From: Candidatus Parcubacteria bacterium
Lineage (GTDB): Bacteria > Patescibacteriota > Minisyncoccia > Phycocordibacterales > UBA918
Length of the DNA stretch: 39,360 bases
Direction of reading: 5' to 3'
NCBI GenBank assembly: GCA_009995385.1
Contig: JAACPT010000005.1
Location: 1-39,360 of the forward strand
A program made the position numbers and the translations under genes. Below, piece after piece: positions 33,307 through 39,360 of the stretch. The notes under the pieces were generated by a model. That model ran no database searches. It worked only from the letters and a program-made list of their open reading frames with translations, and was not told where the DNA came from. Each line of letters starts with the position of its first letter. Within the stretch, counting starts at the first letter, position 1.

Positions 33307-35070
33307 ATGAGTGATGCCGTAGAAGAAATAAAACGTCGATTGAGTATTCTTGATGTGATTTCCCCGTATGTAGAGCTCCACAAAGCGGGGAAAAATTTTA
33401 AAGGAAAATCACCGTTTTCAGCGGAAAAAACACCATCGTTCTATGTTTCTCCCGATCGTGGGATGTACTATTGCTTCTCTACCTCACAGGGTGGGGATAT
33501 GTTTAATTTTGTACAGATGATGGAGGGAGTTGATTTTAAAGAAGCACTAAAAATATTAGCACAAAAAGCTGGAGTAGAATTAATTCCCGAGGATCCAAAA
33601 AAACGAAGTGAACGAGAACGATTGTACGCAGCGCTTGAGACGGCAACACTCTTTTATGAAGAACAACTGCGTACAGAACCAGAAGCACTCGCATACCTCA
33701 AACGTCGCGGTCTGGCACCAGAGACGGTTTCGAAATGGCGCATAGGTTTTGCACCTGGTCCACCAAAATATGGTTGGCGTGAGACTAAAATGTATCTTGA
33801 AGCTAAAGTATTTACACCTGACGAACTTTTAAAAGCTGGTATTACCAAAACCACGGAAAGCGGAAAGGAACCATTTGACGTGTTTCGTGATCGGATTATG
33901 TTCCCGATGTCAGAACCGAGTGGTAAGATAGTAGCTTTTTCTGGACGAATTCTTCACCCCGATGAGAAAACCCCTAAATATGTCAATTCACCAGAGACAC
34001 TGTTGTATAAGAAATCAGAGCTATTATATGGGTATGACAAAGCAAAAAATAGTATTCGGCAGTTAGATTTTTCACTGATTGTTGAAGGACAGTTTGATGC
34101 AGTGATGTGTCATCAAGCGGGGTATAGTAATGCGGTGGCAGTTTCAGGTACGGCACTCACCGTGCAACACGTACAGCTACTCGAACGTTTATCAAACCGG
34201 GTAGTGCTTTCACTCGATGCTGACCGAGCGGGTATTTCGGCGATGAAGAAAGCGGCGGCGGTTATGTTGCGACGAGGGCTCGATGTAAAAGTTGCAGAAC
34301 TACCACTTGGTCAAGATCCAGCCGATGTAATTTCCGTTAATCCTGATGCCTTCAAAAAAGTAATTGGTGAATCAGTACACGTGATAGAATTTTTACTGCA
34401 CGTTCTTCGGCGTGAGATTGCCGACAGTAGATCATTTAAATTAAAAGTACAGGAAGAGGTTTTGCCGTTTATTTTGCTTCTTCCGAGTCGGATTGACCAG
34501 GAACATTTTGTCGGCAAAGTGGCTGAATCGATTAGGACGACTGTCGATGCAGTCCGCTACGAACTTGAGCGGCAACGAGAACAATTGACTACCACCACTG
34601 AAAGAGAATCAAAGATGGTATCTACCACAGAAAAGAAGTCGGTTGTAACTGCCCGACGCTCATCGGATGTACCGCAAAAGGCATATGAGTATTTACTAGC
34701 AGCAGCGGCTTTAGTTGATATGCCGCTGTCAGCCCAATTGCAAGAAGAGCTAAAAAAGATGTCTCTGCTTGGTGAACTTGTGGAGCCAGGCGAATCTGAG
34801 CGGGCGAGGTTGCTATTCACAGTAGAACAACAGTACGTACAGTATTCCCCCTTGACCATCGCTGAGGAAGTGGTAGCTAGACTTAATCAATGTAAGTCAG
34901 GACTCATCCGGAAGCAACTAATGCATTATCGGGAAATCTTACGCGCGGTTGAAGACCAAGGTGAAACTGTACCATCCGAAGAGACGATGGCTAAGATTAA
35001 AGTGCTCGAAGCAAAACTTCGTGAGCCGGCGTACCAAGTGGAAACCTTCCTTGGTGATACAAAGCACTAG
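33307..35070 (+). CDS. dnaG: DNA primase with degenerate zinc-binding domain
   Basis: Makes RNA primers for replication. The 587 residues show the N-terminal CHC2-type domain, the catalytic core and the TOPRIM fold: Glu260 in IVEGQFDA, Asp304 and Asp306 in SLDADRAG, and [19 protein letters not shown]. The zinc site is lost: the usual CPFH is S35-P-F-S38 and the usual CFGCG is C56-F-S-T59-S, so three of the four ligands (Cys, His, Cys) are replaced while surrounding residues ([20 protein letters not shown]) are kept. The C-terminal part (about 430-587) should bind DnaB but is divergent. The gene is followed by rpoD 35 bases later, the remains of the macromolecular synthesis operon without rpsU. 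Confidence 0.95.
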   Translation: MSDAVEEIKRRLSILDVISPYVELHKAGKNFKGKSPFSAEKTPSFYVSPDRGMYYCFSTSQGGDMFNFVQMMEGVDFKEALKILAQKAGVELIPEDPKKRSERERLYAALETATLFYEEQLRTEPEALAYLKRRGLAPETVSKWRIGFAPGPPKYGWRETKMYLEAKVFTPDELLKAGITKTTESGKEPFDVFRDRIMFPMSEPSGKIVAFSGRILHPDEKTPKYVNSPETLLYKKSELLYGYDKAKNSIRQLDFSLIVEGQFDAVMCHQAGYSNAVAVSGTALTVQHVQLLERLSNRVVLSLDADRAGISAMKKAAAVMLRRGLDVKVAELPLGQDPADVISVNPDAFKKVIGESVHVIEFLLHVLRREIADSRSFKLKVQEEVLPFILLLPSRIDQEHFVGKVAESIRTTVDAVRYELERQREQLTTTTERESKMVSTTEKKSVVTARRSSDVPQKAYEYLLAAAALVDMPLSAQLQEELKKMSLLGELVEPGESERARLLFTVEQQYVQYSPLTIAEEVVARLNQCKSGLIRKQLMHYREILRAVEDQGETVPSEETMAKIKVLEAKLREPAYQVETFLGDTKH

Positions 35071-35089
35071 ACAAATCAAGGTTTTTCTG

Positions 35090-35095
35090 TATAGT
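35090..35095 (+). promoter_or_regulatory. -10 of rpoD
   Basis: TATAGT, preceded by CTG, 10 nt before ATG 35106; predicted leader about 4 nt. Read-through from dnaG is also possible. Confidence 0.45.
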
Positions 35096-35105
35096 TGGGG
35101 ACATT

Positions 35106-36497
35106 ATGGCTACCAAAAAGGCCACAAAAAAAGTTGCAAAAAAAGCGGTCACTAAAACCGTCAAAAAAATAACAAAAAAATTGGCTCCAAAAAAAACTTC
35201 TAGTAAAAAGTTAGTGATTGCCAAAAAGAAAATTGTTGTGAAGGGTGCAAAGAAAGTTGTTGCAAAAAAAATAAATAAAACTGTCAAAAAGACAATTGTA
35301 AAAACAGCAAAAAAAGTTGCAAAAAAAATCGTACCTAAAACAGCAGTGAAGGTACAAAAAAAAGAAGCAGTTGTGGAGACTCCGGTGGCAGTAGTAAAAG
35401 TGGTACCAAAAAAACTCACCAAAAGTGAGCGTCTTCTAGAGGTTAAAGCGGCTGAACTCATGCAACTTGGAAAAGAGCGTGGATATGTAACCTATGATGA
35501 ACTGCTTCGGTCATTCCCAGAAATTGAAAAAGACATTGCATTCCTTGATGTGTTGTATGAACGTTTTGGAATCGCGGGTATTGATGTGCTTCAAAGCGGT
35601 GGTATGCTTGGCGATGATGCCAATGTTGATGTGATCGCACATAAAAACGCTTTTAAACGCAGTGATAGTAACTATGACTCGATTCAAATGTACCTCCGCG
35701 AGATTGGTCAGTATCCACTCCTTAATGCGCACGAAGAACGAGTGTTGGCAAAACGTATTGTTGACGGTGATGATGAGGCACGTAACCTGTTAGCTCGAGC
35801 CAACCTCCGTTTAGTGGTATCGATTGCTAAAAAGTATGTTGGGCGAAGTCCAGATCTTACCTTACTTGACCTCATCCAGGAGGGGAACCTCGGTCTTTTC
35901 AAGGCGGTGGATAAGTTTGACTTCACTAAAGGATTTAAGTTTTCAACGTACGCTACATGGTGGATTCGCCAAGCGATTACTCGGGCGCTGGCTGACCAGT
36001 CACGCACTATTCGTATCCCTGTCCACATGGTAGAAACTATGGCGAAGTACAAGCAAGTGTCGCGCCGTCTCGCGCAGGATCTTGGTCGCGACCCAATGCC
36101 AGAAGAAATTGCTACAGAGATGGGAGTCGAGGTAGAAAAGATTTACCAGATTGAAAAAATATCTCAAGATACAATCTCACTTGAACTCCCTGTGGGTGAT
36201 GATGATGATCGGTCTCGACTGTCTGATTTTATTTCTGATGACAAAATTGTCTCACCTGATCAAGAGGTATCACACAGCATACTCACCGATCAGATTACTG
36301 AGATTTTAGATACCCTATCAGAAAAAGAACGAAAGATTCTCGAAATGCGGCATGGGTTACTTGATGGTACATACCATACGCTCGAAGAAGTAGGAAAAGA
36401 ATTTGGAGTGACGCGTGAACGTATCCGTCAGATTGAAGCGAAGGCCTTGGAGAAAATTAGGCAACATGAGAAGGCTCGTAGACTGAAATCTTACTAG
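35106..36497 (+). CDS. rpoD: Primary sigma factor with lysine-rich H1-like N-terminal tail
   Basis: Directs RNA polymerase to promoters. The first 86 residues contain 35 lysines in AxKK/VxKK repeats, resembling histone H1 or bacterial H1-like tails. A sigma 1.1-like region follows ([20 protein letters not shown]), then region 1.2 ([16 protein letters not shown]), region 2 ([47 protein letters not shown]), region 3, and the region 4 helix-turn-helix ([20 protein letters not shown]). All parts for -10 and -35 recognition are present, in line with the consensus promoters in this window. The A-rich coding runs of the tail are slippage-prone but the frame is intact. It follows dnaG and ends at an 18-bp terminator. 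Confidence 0.97.
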   Translation: MATKKATKKVAKKAVTKTVKKITKKLAPKKTSSKKLVIAKKKIVVKGAKKVVAKKINKTVKKTIVKTAKKVAKKIVPKTAVKVQKKEAVVETPVAVVKVVPKKLTKSERLLEVKAAELMQLGKERGYVTYDELLRSFPEIEKDIAFLDVLYERFGIAGIDVLQSGGMLGDDANVDVIAHKNAFKRSDSNYDSIQMYLREIGQYPLLNAHEERVLAKRIVDGDDEARNLLARANLRLVVSIAKKYVGRSPDLTLLDLIQEGNLGLFKAVDKFDFTKGFKFSTYATWWIRQAITRALADQSRTIRIPVHMVETMAKYKQVSRRLAQDLGRDPMPEEIATEMGVEVEKIYQIEKISQDTISLELPVGDDDDRSRLSDFISDDKIVSPDQEVSHSILTDQITEILDTLSEKERKILEMRHGLLDGTYHTLEEVGKEFGVTRERIRQIEAKALEKIRQHEKARRLKSY

Positions 36498-36511
36498 TGT
36501 ACGATTTCATG

Positions 36512-36550
36512 GCAACATAAAACCGACCAAGCTGGTCGGTTTTATGTTGC
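36512..36550. terminator. Bidirectional terminator between rpoD and the CBS gene
   Basis: A perfect 18-bp stem (36512-36529 with 36533-36550, loop AGC). The AT-rich stem base supplies GGTTTTATG on the plus strand and GGTTTTATG on the minus strand. The stop codon and last codons of the convergent CBS gene lie within the stem. Confidence 0.82.
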
Positions 36551-36991
36551 GCGCATGAATTTGTCGAGAATTTGTTTTAATCCTTGACGTGAAATGATAC
36601 CAATTGGTCGCCCTTCTTCATCGACAACTGGAATACGAGCGCGTTCATTAGTAATAGCGGTAGCAATTATTGTCATGAGAGAGTCATTGATGGTGAGTGC
36701 AGAAAAGTCACGTGACATGAATTCGGAGACTGGTAAATCTTTTACAACGGTAATTGAATCGATGAATGCTTCATCAGTAGTAAAATGTTCTATGACCTCA
36801 CTACCGTTTAAGGTGTCAGGGACAAGCGCTGCGAGGAGATCAGTCACTGTTACTTCTCCAGTAAGTGTCCCATCTTCTCTGCTGACGAGTAGAGTATTAG
36901 TATTTTTTGTTACCATTGCCGTGAGGGCAGTGGCAAAGGTGTCATTTTCGGAGATGATGACTGCTGGTTTTACAATGTTTTTTACCTGCAT
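36542..36991 (-). CDS. Tandem CBS-domain protein
   Basis: A 149-residue protein made of two CBS domains: the first from about 5 to 60 (IISENDTFATALTAM, NTLLVSREDGTLTGEVTVTDLL), the second from about 88 to 146 (SRDFSALTINDSLM, RIPVVDEEGRPIGIISRQGL). CBS pairs bind adenine nucleotides and serve as regulatory sensors. There is no attached enzyme or membrane domain, so the partner is unknown. It is convergent with rpoD, sharing its terminator, and divergent from the helicase gene. The promoter at 37027-37000 predicts a leader of only 2-3 nt. Confidence 0.88.
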   Translation of the reverse strand: MQVKNIVKPAVIISENDTFATALTAMVTKNTNTLLVSREDGTLTGEVTVTDLLAALVPDTLNGSEVIEHFTTDEAFIDSITVVKDLPVSEFMSRDFSALTINDSLMTIIATAITNERARIPVVDEEGRPIGIISRQGLKQILDKFMRAT

Positions 36992-36999
36992 ACTCTTTT

Positions 37000-37027
37000 A
37001 GTATACTCCCATAATATCGCTTGTCAC
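37000..37027 (-). promoter_or_regulatory. CBS gene promoter
   Basis: Minus strand GTGACA (37027-37022), 16-nt spacer, TATACT (37005-37000); the ATG at 36991 is 8 nt further. Confidence 0.68.
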
Positions 37028-37064
37028 CGTTCAATTTTCTTATGTCCTAAAATAGGAGTGTTTC

Positions 37065-37073
37065 TGCTATACT
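37065..37073 (+). promoter_or_regulatory. Extended -10 of the helicase gene, leaderless
   Basis: TGCTATACT ends 7 nt before ATG 37081; predicted leader about 1 nt. No good -35 is seen. Confidence 0.6.
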
Positions 37074-37080
37074 GACTACC

Positions 37081-39360
37081 ATGAATTCTACACTCAATCA
37101 AGAAGGGGAAAAGACATTTAATGAGGCGTACGCGTCATTAAATGTCGCGCAGAAGGAAGCAGTCGATACTATAGAAGGACCAGTGATGGTAGTAGCTGGA
37201 CCAGGCACAGGAAAGACACAAGTGCTTACTCTACGTATTGCGAATATCCTACTTAAGACGGATACTCCAGCAGATGGTATTCTTGCTCTCACCTTCACCG
37301 AATCTGGCGCCAAAGCGATGCGCGAACGATTACGAAAGTACATTGGTGCAACTGCATATCAAGTACCAATTTTCACCTTTCACGGATTTGCACAACAGCT
37401 CATTGCACAGTACCCAGATGCGTATGAACGGGTGATTGGCGGTCGTCCGGCGGGTGATCTGGAAAAGATAGCTATCATCGAAACTATCATCAATGATGGT
37501 CAAATTAAGCTACTGCGACCGATGGGTGATCCTTCATATTATGTGACGCACGTACAGCGAATCATCAGCCAATTAAAACAAGAATATATCACTCCTGACG
37601 GATTAGTTTCGATTATTAATGCCCAAGTGGTGACGCTTAGTGAAATTGAGCAGTTTCATGAAAAAGGTGCGCATAAAGGAAAGGTGCGTAGCGAGTATAG
37701 TAAATTTGAAAAAGCTATTGAAAAGAACCGTGAGCTTTTATATATCTACCGTCGCTACGAAGTAATGCTTAGTGACCAAAGACTGTACGATTTTGATGAC
37801 ATGATAGTTGAGACGGTGAATGCGCTTCAAAATAATGAAGAGATGCTTCGTGATCTCCAAGAACGTTATTTGTATATTCTTGCGGATGAGCACCAGGACG
37901 TGAATGGTTCCCAGAACAAGATTCTTGAGCTACTAGCATCATTTCATGCAGCGCCTAATATTTTTGCAGTGGGAGATGAAAAGCAGGCTATTTACCGATT
38001 CCAAGGGGCGTCGCTTGAAAATTTCTTCTTTTTTACCGAGCGTTTTAAAGGAACAAAAGTAATCACTCTGACTGAAAATTATCGTTCTGGCCAAACTATC
38101 CTTGATGCTGCCCATAGTCTAATTAAAGTTGCATCTGGTCCTCTTCATGCACTTCGAATACCGTTACTTGCTAAAGCGGTTGACGCTTCGGTACTCACTC
38201 GGCGCTCTTTTTCCCATCAAGCTGTTGAAGATGAGTGGGTCATGGAAGCGGTGCAGTCTGAAATCAGGCGGGGGACACCAGCGCACGAAGTAGCGGTTAT
38301 TGTACGTACAAATCGAGAAGTAGAAATTTTTGCCTCAGTTTTACGTAAAGCTGGTCTGGCAGTGACTGCTTCCGCAGACGGTGATATCCTCCGTCATCCG
38401 GTGACGCAAGCAATACGTTCGCTCATTGATGCGGTTATCGCTGATAAGAGTGAACAAGCACTTTTCAATGTTTTACACGGTGCCTATTGGGGGATTCCTA
38501 CTGATGATTTACTGCGGCTGCTCAGTGCTCGCTCGTATACACAAAGCCTCAATAGTTTGTTTTCTAGTGAGACAACATTACGCGATCTTGGTATCACTGA
38601 GCCAGAACGATTATGTAAAGTCCAGGCTGTGCTCATCGAAGCCAGGGCCAGAGAAGTACATGAAGCACCACAGCGAGTACTTGAATACGTGCTGCAAGCC
38701 AGTGGATTTCTTGACCATATTATTGCCCACGACCCATTTGAAAGTACCCGAGTAGTTCGAAGATTGTACGATGAGATTGAAGAGTTAGTCTTACGAGACG
38801 GAGTAGGGAGTCTTCGTGAAGTAAGTGAAGCATTTACAGCTCGCCTAACGTATGGATTACCACTTACGGCACCATACATTGCTACGAATACAGAATCAGT
38901 GCAAGTAATGACAGCACATAAATCTAAAGGTCTAGAATTTGAAACGGTATTCATTCCACACCTCATTGATAGTGCTTGGAGTGGCACATCGAAAAAACAA
39001 TACTTCACTATTCCACTTAAACAACACGAAGGAGTCGATGCTCAAGCGTTCATCGAAGATGAGCGACGGTTGTTGTATGTAGCAATGACTCGTGCTAAAC
39101 GGAGTTTGCACCTCTCTTCAGCAGAGAAGAATACAGAAGGAAGAGAGCTCCTCCCCGGGCGCTTGTTAGAAGCTATTGACACTAGGTTTGTTGAGAGTTG
39201 TGAGACAAAAGAGAAAGAAGAGGAATTTAACCCAGTTACTGCACTTACCAAGACAGAAACTAAAGAGATGGTAGACGTCGCCTTTTTGAGACAAGTTCTT
39301 GCTGAGCGCGGTCTCTCAGCTACGTCACTTAATAACTACCTCAGTAGTCCTTGGAATTAC
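37081..39360 (+). CDS. UvrD/PcrA-type superfamily 1 helicase, C-terminus beyond window
   Basis: The frame is open from ATG 37081 to the window end (760 codons, no stop). Helicase motifs are in order: Q-motif and LNVAQKEAV, Walker A GPGTGKTQVL, Ia LALTFTESGAKAMRERL, TFHGFAQQL, Walker B LADEHQDVN (DEFQDTN in most relatives), III GDEKQAIYRFQGA, IV LTENYRSGQ, V VMTAHKSKGLEFETVF and VI RRLLYVAMTRAKRSL. It should unwind DNA 3' to 5' in repair or recombination. The last visible residues, GLSATSLNNYLSSPWNY, resemble the start of a RecB-like PD-(D/E)XK nuclease, suggesting a helicase-nuclease fusion of the AddA/RecB/AdnAB kind. The gene is divergent from the CBS gene, with promoters back to back. Confidence 0.93.
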   Translation, partial: MNSTLNQEGEKTFNEAYASLNVAQKEAVDTIEGPVMVVAGPGTGKTQVLTLRIANILLKTDTPADGILALTFTESGAKAMRERLRKYIGATAYQVPIFTFHGFAQQLIAQYPDAYERVIGGRPAGDLEKIAIIETIINDGQIKLLRPMGDPSYYVTHVQRIISQLKQEYITPDGLVSIINAQVVTLSEIEQFHEKGAHKGKVRSEYSKFEKAIEKNRELLYIYRRYEVMLSDQRLYDFDDMIVETVNALQNNEEMLRDLQERYLYILADEHQDVNGSQNKILELLASFHAAPNIFAVGDEKQAIYRFQGASLENFFFFTERFKGTKVITLTENYRSGQTILDAAHSLIKVASGPLHALRIPLLAKAVDASVLTRRSFSHQAVEDEWVMEAVQSEIRRGTPAHEVAVIVRTNREVEIFASVLRKAGLAVTASADGDILRHPVTQAIRSLIDAVIADKSEQALFNVLHGAYWGIPTDDLLRLLSARSYTQSLNSLFSSETTLRDLGITEPERLCKVQAVLIEARAREVHEAPQRVLEYVLQASGFLDHIIAHDPFESTRVVRRLYDEIEELVLRDGVGSLREVSEAFTARLTYGLPLTAPYIATNTESVQVMTAHKSKGLEFETVFIPHLIDSAWSGTSKKQYFTIPLKQHEGVDAQAFIEDERRLLYVAMTRAKRSLHLSSAEKNTEGRELLPGRLLEAIDTRFVESCETKEKEEEFNPVTALTKTETKEMVDVAFLRQVLAERGLSATSLNNYLSSPWNY

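Noticed and set aside
35106-35363. Lysine-rich tail of RpoD as a frameshift artefact of A runs
   Set aside because: The AKK/VKK pattern is regular, includes non-A-rich codons, and leads in frame into a normal sigma 1.1 region.
1-39360. UGA recoding as in Gracilibacteria or Absconditabacteria
   Set aside because: Genes such as dnaE and the orphan gene end at TGA at the expected length, and no conserved frame reads through TGA.
1-39360. CRISPR arrays, tRNA or rRNA genes, insertion sequences, phage genes
   Set aside because: No regularly spaced repeats, cloverleaf sequences, transposase or integrase frames, or terminal inverted repeats were seen.

Overview
The window looks like a chromosomal segment from a Candidate Phyla Radiation (Patescibacteria, probably Parcubacteria-like) bacterium. 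This is an inference from reduced core proteins (threonyl-tRNA synthetase without a TGS domain, short DnaE, short SMC, primase with a degenerate zinc finger), cell-surface genes typical of such genomes (sortase, Ig-repeat protein, pseudopilins), sparse operons and moderate GC. The genetic code is standard: UGA ends several genes, including dnaE. No rRNA, tRNA, CRISPR array, insertion sequence or prophage was seen.

Layout. 1-5485: a surface module with a CARDB-type anchored protein (minus strand, cut by the window edge), a divergent sortase, and a 1127-residue Ig-repeat protein carrying a sortase-like VPYTG motif. A bidirectional terminator (5505-5536) separates it from thrS (minus). 7324-7831 is a thrS leader holding a T-box riboswitch with a Thr (ACC) specifier, an exact antiterminator fold and a competing terminator. 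dnaE lies behind it (minus). 11280-14352: rnhB, a small Cys-rich protein, rpmF, a nusB-Nudix fusion and rnc. 14413-18060: two pseudopilins sit between rnc and a short, apparently hingeless SMC. 18162-18743: an isolated, more GC-rich PEP-CTERM protein with its own terminator. 18881-22799: Tat-exported lytic transglycosylase, rnr (minus) and an orphan gene. 22990-24734: rpsP, khpA, trmD. 24832-32455: small membrane protein, then rpoB-rpoC. 32575-36497: mgtC-like gene, dnaG, rpoD. 36542-39360: a CBS protein (minus) and a UvrD-type helicase running off the window.

The core genes cover information processing: replication (dnaE, dnaG, helicase), transcription (rpoB, rpoC, rpoD, nusB), RNA processing and decay (rnc, rnr, rnhB) and translation (thrS, rpsP, rpmF, trmD, khpA). 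Most are separate units. A recurrent feature is a -10 box (often the extended TGnTAtacT/TATAAT form) ending only 6-10 nt before the start codon, which predicts leaderless or nearly leaderless mRNAs for about a dozen genes. The few genes with long leaders (thrS, rpoB, the Ig-repeat protein, rpsP) are the likely sites of leader-based regulation.

Best leads: the thrS T-box with a minimal stem I; the sortase/VPYTG surface system; the PEP-CTERM protein; the NusB-Nudix fusion; DnaG lacking three of four zinc ligands; the hingeless SMC; and the histone-H1-like tail on the sigma factor.
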